Source of the DNA: Cerasibacillus sp036516575
GTDB taxonomy: Bacteria > Bacillota > Bacilli > Bacillales > Amphibacillaceae
Assembly: GCF_036516575.1 (NCBI RefSeq)
Contig: NZ_DATBTY010000083.1
Location: forward strand, 1 to 64,000
Length of the DNA: 64,000 bases
Reading direction: 5' to 3'
Of the stretch, positions 24,887 to 33,966 are shown piece after piece. The notes beneath the pieces are model-generated. The model was given only the letters and a program-made list of their open reading frames with translations, was not told the DNA's origin and searched no databases. Positions within the stretch are counted from its first letter, which is position 1. Each line of letters opens with the position of its first letter. The translations under genes and the position numbers were made by a program.

Positions 24887-25784
24887 TCAACAGTCGACGC
24901 TTAAAGTAGAAACTTGGGCCTATTTCTTTAAAGTTTCGTATTATGTTTGGTCTAGACCATTTTATGGGAATAGCTATATTTAAAGACCAATCTTCCTTCC
25001 CCTCTTCAAGATAGGGAATATGGGAATAAAGCTTTCGTAAAGGGGGAGCGCTAGGTAAATTCGTTGAAAGAAATTGCTCATAATCATGACGCGACCCAGT
25101 GTGAGGTATATTTTTACTAAAATAGTAAATTAGTGGATAAATGCGTGGGTGAAATAATAAAGAATAGATCGTTTTACCTAATTTAATACGACAATTAATT
25201 TTTGTAAATCCATGTGTATAAGAACCATAGATTTTGCCTGTTATTGTTGGTAGTAGCACAGCATTTAATTTAAATATATTTTGAATTCGATACGGAAGTT
25301 CATGAAACACAGTATGTTTCTGTATAATAGGTGTTTCAATAACATGTTGTTCATTAATGATTAAGGCGATGACAAGACGTGTTTTTTGCTTGCTTCTCCA
25401 AAAATGAGTCCATTCTTTTTGCATGAACTGTGATACATTAAAATGATGTAATAAATGAAATAAAGGGCGATTTTCATTTTTTGATAAAGCGTAAATAAGA
25501 AGCTGGGGATAGGCGTCCGAAAAGATACGTGCATTCGCCTCCTCATAAGTCATAAACAAATCATGACATGTCTTTTTTCCAAGCAGTTGTTGGAACATCA
25601 ATAACTTTAAATCAGTCATATTCCAGCCAGCATTTCGTGATACGATACTTGCTAGAAAAGTCCACTCGACTTCAGGATTTTGACAATAATAGTCGAAGTA
25701 GGCTTTTGTTCGGGATATGTTATCGAAATTATGTTCTTCTGTTTGTTTTGTTATATAATGTATATAGTCATTTAATTCCTTCAT
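24855..25784 (-). CDS. yppC: YppC family protein (DUF2515)
   Basis: The 309-residue protein matches the DUF2515 family by its N-terminal YFDYYCQNPEVEW and SIVSRNAGWNMTDLK segments and by its place next to recU. The function is unknown, and there is no signal peptide or clear catalytic motif. It is divergent from recU with about 110 bases between. The C-terminal end overlaps a possible 50-codon gene in another frame. Confidence 0.82.
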   Translation of the reverse strand: MKELNDYIHYITKQTEEHNFDNISRTKAYFDYYCQNPEVEWTFLASIVSRNAGWNMTDLKLLMFQQLLGKKTCHDLFMTYEEANARIFSDAYPQLLIYALSKNENRPLFHLLHHFNVSQFMQKEWTHFWRSKQKTRLVIALIINEQHVIETPIIQKHTVFHELPYRIQNIFKLNAVLLPTITGKIYGSYTHGFTKINCRIKLGKTIYSLLFHPRIYPLIYYFSKNIPHTGSRHDYEQFLSTNLPSAPPLRKLYSHIPYLEEGKEDWSLNIAIPIKWSRPNIIRNFKEIGPSFYFKRRLLNVYYRLKEGQ

Positions 25785-25895
25785 TGTAAAACCTCTTCCT
25801 TAAGGAATATGGACATTTTTGTCACAATTTTATTTTTTGATTATCAAAACATCGATTTTTTGATATGATACTTTCAGGCATTAGGAGGAATTCTT

Positions 25896-26486
25896 ATGAA
25901 TTACCCGAATGGACAAAATAGAAGAACAGCAACAAATCAAGTAAAGCCCTTATCAATTCGCTATGGTAATCGCGGGATGAATCTTGAAGAGGATATTAAC
26001 ATAACGAATACCCATTATTTAGAAACAGATCGAGCTGTCATTCATAAAAAGCCAACACCTGTACAAATCGTAGACGTACATTATCCTAGAAGAAGCGCAG
26101 CAGTGATTAAAGAAGCATATTTTAAACAGGCATCAACAACAGATTATAACGGAATATATCGCAGTAGATACATTGATTTTGAAGCGAAGGAAACGAAAAA
26201 TAAAACATCTTTTCCATTAGCTAATATTCAAGATCATCAGGTCAAACATATGCAAACTGTTTTACAGCATGGTGGAATATGTTTCTTCATTATCCGTTTT
26301 TCAGTTAAGGATGAAACCTTTTTGTATCCCGCGAAGTATTTACTAATAGATTGGAAGCAACATTTAAAAGATGGTCGTAAATCCATTCCTTATCATAGGA
26401 TTCAACAAAATGGTGTTTTAATACCTTTTAAATTCCAAGCAAGGGTTGATTACCTATCAGTAGTCGATCGACTGTATTTTAAATAA
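25896..26486 (+). CDS. recU: Holliday junction resolvase RecU
   Basis: The 196-residue nuclease cuts four-way DNA junctions during recombination and chromosome segregation. Recognisable features are NRGMNLEEDINITN in the N-terminal part, and the metal-binding set in TTDYNGIY and YIDFEAKETKNKTSF. TAGGAGGA precedes the ATG. The gene is followed after 14 bases by ponA, the conserved recU-ponA operon. Confidence 0.95.
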   Translation: MNYPNGQNRRTATNQVKPLSIRYGNRGMNLEEDINITNTHYLETDRAVIHKKPTPVQIVDVHYPRRSAAVIKEAYFKQASTTDYNGIYRSRYIDFEAKETKNKTSFPLANIQDHQVKHMQTVLQHGGICFFIIRFSVKDETFLYPAKYLLIDWKQHLKDGRKSIPYHRIQQNGVLIPFKFQARVDYLSVVDRLYFK

Positions 26487-26500
26487 TCGGAGGTAAAATA

Positions 26501-29188
26501 ATGGTTACAAATAACCAAACCCGTATGGGAAGAAAAAAACAAAATAAACAACAGAAACAACAAAAGCAGAAAAAACCGATATGGAAAAAAATAATCTTGT
26601 CTATTCTAGTTCTCATCTTAGCGATGGGAATTGGTGTTATGGCATTATTTGGGTATTATATTGCAACTGCACCTAACATTGATGCTAGTAAATTATCAGA
26701 TCCCTTTTCATCGAAAGTTCTTGATAAAAATGGCGAGGTATTCGGTAATTTAGGTTCAGAGAAAAGAACAAAAATCGTTTACGATGATTTGCCTGAAGTC
26801 CTCGTTGACGCGGTTATAGCAACCGAGGATTCACGATTCTTTAAGCATCCAGGAATTGACATTAAACGAATTGGCGGAGCTATCATTGCCAATATAAAAC
26901 ATGGTTTTGGATCTGAAGGTGCAAGTACGATTACACAACAAGTGGCAGAGAACGCCTTTTTAGCATCTGACAAGAAATTAAAATTAAAGGTTCAAGAACA
27001 ATGGATTGCTCTAAAATTAGAGCGTCAATACTCTAAAGAACAGATTTTAGAGATGTATTTAAATAAAATATTTTATGGTAATGGCGCATATGGGGTCGCT
27101 CGAGCAGCAGAAGTTTATTTTGGTAAAACAGATCTTCATGAATTAACATTACCAGAAGCAGCAATCTTAGCTGGTTTACCGCAGCGTCCGACAGCTTATA
27201 ATCCATTTAAAAACCCAGACTTAACTAAAAAGCGGATGAATACTGTGTTAGATTTGATGGTTCGCCATGATAAAATCACAAAAAAAGATGCTGATGAAGC
27301 AAGAAAAGTAGATATTGAATCATTGCTTACTGATAGCAGTCCGCAAGCCACTCAGTTTCAAGCATTTATTCAACAAGTTGAAAAAGAAGTAAAAGAAAAA
27401 GTTGACGGCGCTAATATTTATACTGATGGACTAAAAATATACACAACATTAGATCCAGGTGTTCAAAAACATGTTGAGTTTTTATTAACAGATCAGGAAC
27501 AAAATCCGATTAAATTTCCGAATGACACGATGCAATCGGGAATGGTTGTTGTCGATACTAAAACAGGAGCCATTCAAGCGATTGGTGGTAGAAGAAATAG
27601 TCAAGGCGATGAATTTAACTATGCCCAGGCCGGCTTTCAACCTGCTTCAACAGCGAAGCCTATTATGGCCTATGGACCAGCGATTGAATTTAATAAATGG
27701 TCAACATATCATCAAATAAACGATGATAAACCGTATGAAATAGCAGGTTCTAATCCGATTCGAAATCATAATCGTGCATATCAAGGTTGGGTCAGCGCAC
27801 GCTATGCTTTAACCCATTCATTAAACGTACCCGCTGTTAAGACATATGAAGAAGTTGGTGCTGATAAAGTGAAGCAATTTGCTGAAGGATTAGGCATTAA
27901 ATTTCCGAAAACGGGTATTGATATTCGTGACCCTATCGGTGGAACTGATACATCAGTAAGTCCAATTCAAATGGCCGGTGCTTTTCAAGCGTTTGGAAAT
28001 GAAGGAATCTATATCGAACCACATACGGTGACAAAAGTTGAATTCCCTGATGGTAAAGTGATTGAGTTAACACCTGAACCGAAAGCAGCAATGAATGATT
28101 ACACAGCATATATGGTTACAGATATGCTAAAATCTGTAGTTAGAGAAGGTACAGGTCGTGGGGCAAATATAGCAGGAATACCTATTGCAGGTAAAACAGG
28201 AACAACAAATGAAAACAAAGATTCGTGGTTTGTCGGATACTCAACGAATTACACGATTTCTGTATGGACAGGAAATTATGATGAAGAAGATAAACGACAA
28301 CCAATTCCATCTGGTTATACTGGAATAGCAAGAGATTTGTTCCGTAATACAATGACCGAGATCTCGAAAAACATTGAGACGCCTGATTTCAAAATGCCAG
28401 ATTCCGTCGTCAAAGTTAACATTGAAAAAGGTTCAAATCCACCCACATTACCAAGTAGTTATACACCTAGTTCACAAGTTGTTACTGAATTATTTGTGAA
28501 AGGAACAGAACCAAAACAATCATCGGTTAAGTATGACCGCTTAGATCCTGTTAAAGGATTACAAGCAACATTTGACGAGGGTAAGCAAGCGATTCATGTT
28601 AAGTGGTCACATGACAAAAAGGATGACGTTCAGTTCGAAGTCAGCACTCGTATAAATGGCGGTCAGATGAATGTATTATCAACAACAGACGATACTGAAC
28701 TTGAAATTAAACAAGTGGAACTTGGAGCAGAATATGATATTCAAGTTGTTGCAATAAGTAAAGATGATAGTTCGCTTAAAAGTAACCCACAAATAGTCAA
28801 AGTTAGAACTGGGCCAGATGAAGATGATGATTCAGAAGAGGATGAGGACAATGATGATGAGCAAGATGAACCTGAAGAGGAAACAATTCCATCTGTTCAA
28901 AATTTAAGTGCCAATTATAAGGGATCCATGATTCAAGTTAATTGGGGCTATAACGGTCCACCAGCTTCCTTTGAAGTCTCAGTTAATGGTCAAAAAGAGA
29001 TGAAAAATTCAATGGGTGTTAATATAAAAGGTGCACAACCTGGTGAAACATATACGATTGTGGTCACAGCGATTGGAAAGCAGTCTGGAAAACGAAGTGA
29101 AGCAAATTCAGTCCAAATCACAATACCAAATGATGAACAAGATGAAAATAATAATCAAGATGATGATGATGAAGATGGCGAACAATAA
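26501..29188 (+). CDS. ponA: Class A penicillin-binding protein PBP1A/1B
   Basis: The 895-residue protein has a very basic, glutamine-rich cytoplasmic tail (1-29), one membrane helix (30-52), a glycosyltransferase domain (EDSRFFKHPGID with the catalytic Glu, then GASTITQQVAENAF) and a transpeptidase domain with STAK (active serine), SLN and KTGTTN. Two fibronectin type III-like modules follow, and the C-terminus is a run of D, E, N and Q. It polymerises and cross-links peptidoglycan. GpsB, encoded nearby, is expected to bind the basic tail. Confidence 0.96.
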   Translation: MVTNNQTRMGRKKQNKQQKQQKQKKPIWKKIILSILVLILAMGIGVMALFGYYIATAPNIDASKLSDPFSSKVLDKNGEVFGNLGSEKRTKIVYDDLPEVLVDAVIATEDSRFFKHPGIDIKRIGGAIIANIKHGFGSEGASTITQQVAENAFLASDKKLKLKVQEQWIALKLERQYSKEQILEMYLNKIFYGNGAYGVARAAEVYFGKTDLHELTLPEAAILAGLPQRPTAYNPFKNPDLTKKRMNTVLDLMVRHDKITKKDADEARKVDIESLLTDSSPQATQFQAFIQQVEKEVKEKVDGANIYTDGLKIYTTLDPGVQKHVEFLLTDQEQNPIKFPNDTMQSGMVVVDTKTGAIQAIGGRRNSQGDEFNYAQAGFQPASTAKPIMAYGPAIEFNKWSTYHQINDDKPYEIAGSNPIRNHNRAYQGWVSARYALTHSLNVPAVKTYEEVGADKVKQFAEGLGIKFPKTGIDIRDPIGGTDTSVSPIQMAGAFQAFGNEGIYIEPHTVTKVEFPDGKVIELTPEPKAAMNDYTAYMVTDMLKSVVREGTGRGANIAGIPIAGKTGTTNENKDSWFVGYSTNYTISVWTGNYDEEDKRQPIPSGYTGIARDLFRNTMTEISKNIETPDFKMPDSVVKVNIEKGSNPPTLPSSYTPSSQVVTELFVKGTEPKQSSVKYDRLDPVKGLQATFDEGKQAIHVKWSHDKKDDVQFEVSTRINGGQMNVLSTTDDTELEIKQVELGAEYDIQVVAISKDDSSLKSNPQIVKVRTGPDEDDDSEEDEDNDDEQDEPEEETIPSVQNLSANYKGSMIQVNWGYNGPPASFEVSVNGQKEMKNSMGVNIKGAQPGETYTIVVTAIGKQSGKRSEANSVQITIPNDEQDENNNQDDDDEDGEQ

Positions 29189-29193
29189 ATGAA

Positions 29194-29225
29194 AAAGTCC
29201 CGTACATGAATGTGTACGGGACTTT
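29194..29225. terminator. Convergent hairpin terminator
   Basis: A 13-bp perfect stem (29194-29206 with 29213-29225) sits between the convergent ponA and nth genes. Confidence 0.88.
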
Positions 29226-29226
29226 A

Positions 29227-29883
29227 TTACGCTTTGTTAATACGTTTCATCCTCTTTTTTCCTTCACGACATAATTCAAGGAGTGGACATTCTGGACAGT
29301 CTGGGTTTCGCGCCTTACAATGGTACCGACCAAAAAATATCATCCGATGATGTGTTGCACTCCATTCATCTTCTGGGATTTTACGCATTAATGTTTTCTC
29401 AACTTCTAACACACTATCTTTCCAACGACAAAACCCTAGCCGTTTGGCAACACGTTCTACATGTGTATCCACTGCAATGGCTGGTTCGTTAAATGCAACA
29501 GAAGCAACCACATTAGCTGTTTTCCTCCCTACCCCAGCTAACCTCATTAATTCATCTCGAGACTCTGGAACTTTACCATCATACTCATGAATGATTTGAT
29601 GTGATAATTTTTGAATGTTCTTTGCTTTGTTACGGAATAAACCAATTGAACGAATATCTTGCTGTAATTCTTCTTGCGAGACTGCTAAATAATCTTCAGG
29701 TGTCTTATATTTGTTAAATAGTTCGCGCGTGACTTTATTTACGAGGTCATCGGTACACTGTGCAGACAAGACAACAGCAATAACCAATTCAAATGGATTT
29801 CGATGAATTAATTCACATGTCGCATGTGGAAACATCCTCTCCATTTCATCTAAACAAAAACGTATTTCTTTTTTATTTAGCAT
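29227..29883 (-). CDS. nth: Endonuclease III
   Basis: The protein is a DNA glycosylase/AP lyase that removes oxidised pyrimidines. The helix-hairpin-helix LAGVGRKTANVV with the catalytic lysine, the aspartate in AVDTHVERVAKRL and a four-cysteine iron-sulfur loop (C-x6-C-x2-C-x5-C near the C-terminus) are all visible. The start is placed at ATG 29883 because GGGAGG lies about seven bases upstream; the ATG at 29889 is too close to that site. It overlaps the end of dnaD. Confidence 0.96.
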   Translation of the reverse strand: MLNKKEIRFCLDEMERMFPHATCELIHRNPFELVIAVVLSAQCTDDLVNKVTRELFNKYKTPEDYLAVSQEELQQDIRSIGLFRNKAKNIQKLSHQIIHEYDGKVPESRDELMRLAGVGRKTANVVASVAFNEPAIAVDTHVERVAKRLGFCRWKDSVLEVEKTLMRKIPEDEWSATHHRMIFFGRYHCKARNPDCPECPLLELCREGKKRMKRINKA

Positions 29884-30571
29884 GACCATCCTCCCCTGTT
29901 AACCAATTGAAATATAATGTATCATCCTTAGGTTCCGATTGTTTATATGTTGTATGTTGGGCTGTTTGCTTTTTAAACGAGCGGCTTTCTTGTCTTGCCT
30001 CTTCAACTGTTTTAATCCCCTTTTTCTTCCAACTACGTAAAATACGATCAATATATTTAAAATTTAATTTACTCATTAGCACAGATTCTCTTAAGCCAGC
30101 TTTAATTAAGGATGGTGCAATTTGATCTACATCCAACCATGTATTAATCATTTCAATTTCAAAAGGAGATAAAGGGCGACCGAATTCTTGTTCAAATAGA
30201 ATAAAAATCTTACCGTCATCTGGCACTTCTTTATGGGATACATTTTCGGTAAATAATTGAGTCCATAGTGGTTCTAATGAATAGACTTCACTGATTTGAT
30301 TCTTATCATTGTCAATTTGATCAATGGATAGAAATTGTTTTTGAATTAAACGCCGTAATATATGAGCACATTCCGTTTCATTGATTGACAAGCATTGTGA
30401 CAAATCATGTGGCGTCGGAAAATCATTGCCTTCATGACTAAAACGATGTAATTGAATAATAACGATCAGTTCTGTTTCATCAAGCCCTAATAAACGGTAG
30501 TCTGTTAGTAACTTAATGGGTATTGATAGTTGTTTCGACAAAATATGTTCTAAATTCATTTGTTTATTCAT
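29873..30571 (-). CDS. dnaD: DNA replication protein DnaD
   Basis: The 232-residue protein has an N-terminal winged-helix domain and a C-terminal DnaD domain (SPFEIEMINTWLDVDQIAP and later INFKYIDRILRSWKKKGIKT-like sequence, read here as NFKYIDRILRSWKKKGIKT). It helps load the helicase at origins and restart sites. ATG 30571 has GAGGTG nine bases upstream; the GTG at 30583 is inside that site. As in B. subtilis it lies between asnS and nth. Confidence 0.94.
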   Translation of the reverse strand: MNKQMNLEHILSKQLSIPIKLLTDYRLLGLDETELIVIIQLHRFSHEGNDFPTPHDLSQCLSINETECAHILRRLIQKQFLSIDQIDNDKNQISEVYSLEPLWTQLFTENVSHKEVPDDGKIFILFEQEFGRPLSPFEIEMINTWLDVDQIAPSLIKAGLRESVLMSKLNFKYIDRILRSWKKKGIKTVEEARQESRSFKKQTAQHTTYKQSEPKDDTLYFNWLTGEDGHAK

Positions 30572-30632
30572 ATTGATGCACACCTCATATTTCTTATATA
30601 TAGTATAGCATGAGAAGGTATCGTAAACGAAA

Positions 30633-30671
30633 AAATAAAATCCCTTGCTCGTTCTGCAAGGGATTTTATTT
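30633..30671 (-). terminator. Terminator behind asnS
   Basis: A perfect 16-bp stem (30633-30648 with 30656-30671) lies downstream of the asnS stop, on the way to dnaD, so dnaD-nth probably has its own promoter. Confidence 0.87.
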
Positions 30672-30674
30672 ACA

Positions 30675-31967
30675 TTATGGATACAGACGGTTTAAGAGTC
30701 TTGGGAATGGAATTGTTTCACGAACATGTTCAACACCTGATATCCATGCAACTGTTCGTTCTAACCCTAGACCAAATCCAGAATGTGGTACACTGCCATA
30801 CTTTCTTAATTCTAAGTACCATTCATATGCTGGTCCACTTAATTCATGTTCCTCATAACGGTTTTTCATTAATTCATAATCATGAATACGCTCAGAACCA
30901 CCTATGATTTCGCCATACCCTTCTGGCGCGATTAAATCTGCGCAAAGAACAAGCTCGGGATTGTCTGGATGTGGTTGCATATAGAAAGCTTTTATTTCTT
31001 TAGGCCAATTTGTAATAAAGACCGGCTTATCATAATTTTCGGCAATCGCTGTTTCGTGCGGTGCACCGAAATCATCTCCCCATTCAATATCAGTAAATCC
31101 TTTGTCTTTCAAAAATTGAATGGCTTCATGATAAGTAATTCTAGGAAATGGTGCTTTTACTTTTTCTAATCTTTCTATATCCCGTTCGAGTACTTGTAAT
31201 TCCGTTTGGCAATTGTCCAGTACAGATTGTACGATATGACTGACATATTGCTCTTGAATTTGTAAGCTTTCCTCATGTTCTACAAAAGCCATTTCCGGCT
31301 CCATCATCCAGAACTCAATCAAATGACGACGTGTTTTCGATTTTTCTGCACGGAATGTTGGTCCAAAAGAAAATACTTTTCCTAAAGCCATTGCAGCGGC
31401 TTCCATATAGAGTTGACCACTTTGTGATAAATAAGCTTCTTCATTAAAGTATTCAACATGGAATAGCTCAGTAGTGTCCTCTGCTGACGCTCCTGTTAGT
31501 ATTGGTGGATCGACTTTAACGAAATCACGCTCATTAAAAAACTCATATGTTGAACGAATAATTTCATTACGTATTTTCATCACAGCATGTTGTCTTCTGG
31601 AGCGTAGCCATAAATGACGATGATCCATTAAAAATTCTGTACCGTGTTCTTTAGGTGTTATCGGATAATCAACTGCTTCTTGAATTAATTCGATATCTTT
31701 AACTTGCATTTCAAAACCAATTGGCGAGCGTTTGTCTTCCACTATAGTTCCAGTGATATAGATTGAAGACTCTTGATTAATATTTTTTGCTAATTTAAAC
31801 ACTTCTTCGTCTACGTTACTTTTCACGACTACAGCCTGCATAAAACCAGTTCCATCACGTAATTGTAAAAATGAAATTTTACCACTTGAACGTTTATTTG
31901 CTAGCCATGCACCAATGGTTACTTCTTGTCCTTCATATTTTGCTACATGTTGAATCGTTGTTTTCAA
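30675..31967 (-). CDS. asnS: Asparaginyl-tRNA synthetase
   Basis: The 430-residue class II synthetase has an N-terminal OB-fold anticodon-binding domain (EGQEVTIGAWLANKRSSGK) and a catalytic core with motif 2 (FRAEKSKTRRHLIEFWMMEP) and motif 3 (GFGLGLERTVAWI). It attaches asparagine to tRNA-Asn. The gene follows aspB by 20 bases, a conserved pairing in Bacillus. Confidence 0.97.
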   Translation of the reverse strand: MKTTIQHVAKYEGQEVTIGAWLANKRSSGKISFLQLRDGTGFMQAVVVKSNVDEEVFKLAKNINQESSIYITGTIVEDKRSPIGFEMQVKDIELIQEAVDYPITPKEHGTEFLMDHRHLWLRSRRQHAVMKIRNEIIRSTYEFFNERDFVKVDPPILTGASAEDTTELFHVEYFNEEAYLSQSGQLYMEAAAMALGKVFSFGPTFRAEKSKTRRHLIEFWMMEPEMAFVEHEESLQIQEQYVSHIVQSVLDNCQTELQVLERDIERLEKVKAPFPRITYHEAIQFLKDKGFTDIEWGDDFGAPHETAIAENYDKPVFITNWPKEIKAFYMQPHPDNPELVLCADLIAPEGYGEIIGGSERIHDYELMKNRYEEHELSGPAYEWYLELRKYGSVPHSGFGLGLERTVAWISGVEHVRETIPFPRLLNRLYP

Positions 31968-31987
31968 GATAAATGACCTCCAAAAGT

Positions 31988-33172
31988 CTATTGTTGATTT
32001 GTTTCTACAAACTGTTTAATACGACGTGCCGCTTCTATTAATTCCTCTTTTGATGTCGCATATGATAAACGTATATTATCAGGCGCACCAAAACCAGACC
32101 CCGGAACGAGCGCTACTTTCTCTTCCTCTAAAAGTGCTTCTGCCCATGCGTCAACAGTATCAAAACCATTTTGCTTAACAGCTTCGCTCACATTCGGAAA
32201 TAAGTAGAAAGCACCCTTAGGTTGACGGCATGTAATTCCAGGAATATTCGTCAATAAATCATATAATGTGTGTAAACGGTCCTGGAATATCTCTCTCATT
32301 TCAACTGTTGGATCATCGTCTACTTCATATGCTGCTAATGCCGCATATTGAGCAATCGATGTTGGGTTACTTGTTGCATGTGATACATGATTTGTCATTG
32401 CTTTAACAATCTCTTTATGCCCAGCTAAATAACCAATTCGCCAACCTGTCATCGCATGAGATTTTGATACACCATTAATGACAACAGTTTGTGCTTTTAA
32501 TGCTGGTGATAATTGGGCGATTGAAACATGTTGATCACTCGTGTAAATGAGCTTTTCATAAATTTCATCTGAAACAATTAATACATCATGTTTAATACAG
32601 ACTTCTCCTAGTGCCTGAAGTTCCTCTTTTGAGTACATCATCCCAGTTGGGTTACTCGGAGAATTAATAATGAGAGCCTTCGTTTTATTCGTGATTGCTT
32701 TTTCAAGTTGTTCTGGTGTAATTTTGAAATCATTCTCTTCTAAAGCATTTACAAAAACAGGTTCTCCTTCTGCTAACTTAATTTGTTCTGGATAGCTAAC
32801 CCAATACGGTGTTGGCACAATCACTTCATCACCAGGGTTTAAAATCACTTGAAATAACGTGTATAATGCGTGTTTAGCCCCTGTTGTTACAATAATTTCA
32901 TCGAGCTCATAGTCAAGCTTATTGTCTTCTTTGAACTTTTTAGCAATGGCATGTTTTAATTCTGGAATTCCTCCAGAAGGTGTATATTTCGTTAAGCCAT
33001 CTAGCATTGCCTGAGATGCAGCATCCAAGATGTATTGAGGTGTATTAAAATCAGGTTCTCCTACACCAAGGCCAATCACATCATGTCCTTCACTTTTAAG
33101 TGCTTTAGCTTTGGCTGATATTGCCAATGTTGATGATGGTGTTAAGTTCATTACCCGTGTAGCTAATTCCAT
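31988..33172 (-). CDS. aspB: Aspartate aminotransferase
   Basis: A fold-type I, PLP-dependent transaminase of 394 residues. The PLP lysine is in NGVSKSHAMTGWRIGYLAG, and NSPSNPTGMMY and the C-terminal arginine region (IRLSYATS) are also present. It makes aspartate from oxaloacetate, feeding asparagine and dap synthesis; dapB is nearby. An AGAGGGTG site precedes the ATG. Confidence 0.95.
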   Translation of the reverse strand: MELATRVMNLTPSSTLAISAKAKALKSEGHDVIGLGVGEPDFNTPQYILDAASQAMLDGLTKYTPSGGIPELKHAIAKKFKEDNKLDYELDEIIVTTGAKHALYTLFQVILNPGDEVIVPTPYWVSYPEQIKLAEGEPVFVNALEENDFKITPEQLEKAITNKTKALIINSPSNPTGMMYSKEELQALGEVCIKHDVLIVSDEIYEKLIYTSDQHVSIAQLSPALKAQTVVINGVSKSHAMTGWRIGYLAGHKEIVKAMTNHVSHATSNPTSIAQYAALAAYEVDDDPTVEMREIFQDRLHTLYDLLTNIPGITCRQPKGAFYLFPNVSEAVKQNGFDTVDAWAEALLEEEKVALVPGSGFGAPDNIRLSYATSKEELIEAARRIKQFVETNQQ

Positions 33173-33198
33173 TATGTATCACCCTCTATTGTATATTA

Positions 33199-33735
33199 TT
33201 ATTCAATAAATCGCTTAAAGCGAAATTGCTCTACACTTTCACCGTCATACATGGATAAATAATCGAATACATATCTTCCAGCCCCATCCTTATATGTCAT
33301 TTCCCAGACTGGACGTTCATCGATTAACCCAGGAGTCATGCTAACATAATAACAGGATTCACAAGTCTTTAACCAATTCGCTTTAATCTGACTCTTAGGT
33401 AAGATGTTCGCATGATTGATGAGTGTAATTTTTTGTTTCTTTTTACTATTTTTTTTAGGTAAATAAGCAAAATAAATATCCCCATCACGAGTTAATCCTG
33501 TAATAACATGGTAGAACGTGTCACCGTGGAATCGTTCAACCTTCTCGATGGTCGTTAAATTTGTTTGTTCCAAAATGATTTCTTCAGATTGTAAAAAATC
33601 TGTTTCCTTATTCTTTAGTATCGTGTAGTACAAATAAACACTATACACCATTATACCAATAATTAATAAACTACATAGCACAACCAGCCATTTTAGCCAC
33701 GTTAATTTGAAACGTTTTTCTTTTTCGATTATCAT
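33199..33735 (-). CDS. ypmB: YpmB-like membrane-anchored protein
   Basis: The 178-residue protein has one N-terminal membrane helix (about residues 15-40) followed by an outer domain of PepSY type (DIYFAYLPKK, WLKTCESCYYVSMTPG, ARYVFDYLSMYDGE). The function is not known. ATG 33735 is favoured because AGGTGAAAG precedes it; the frame opens seven codons earlier without a site. It lies between dinG and aspB as in B. subtilis, where a short ypmA gene is also present; I do not see ypmA here. Confidence 0.85.
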   Translation of the reverse strand: MIIEKEKRFKLTWLKWLVVLCSLLIIGIMVYSVYLYYTILKNKETDFLQSEEIILEQTNLTTIEKVERFHGDTFYHVITGLTRDGDIYFAYLPKKNSKKKQKITLINHANILPKSQIKANWLKTCESCYYVSMTPGLIDERPVWEMTYKDGAGRYVFDYLSMYDGESVEQFRFKRFIE

Positions 33736-33926
33736 ACTTTCACCTAACCCGTACATACAATAATGAATACCTAAAAATTGTTACTTATATGATTGAATGA
33801 AATGTGTACAATAAAGGCATAGTTGATCATCATACAAACATCATCTTCTTTATTATAACAATTTTTATTAAGATTTTGTTTTGTTTTTATGAAAATCAAC
33901 AAAAAAACAACCTACACCAATTATTA

Positions 33927-33958
33927 GTAAACATACTGATGAATATCGGTATGTTTAC
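33927..33958 (-). terminator. Terminator behind dinG
   Basis: A 10-bp stem (33927-33936 with 33949-33958) with further inner pairing lies nine bases beyond the dinG stop. T-rich sequence follows on the minus strand. Confidence 0.7.
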
Positions 33959-33966
33959 GCTGTTTT

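Noticed and set aside
30719..30730. LexA-box-like CGAACATGTTC
   Set aside because: It falls within the asnS coding sequence, far from any start of a DNA-repair gene, so it is most likely chance.
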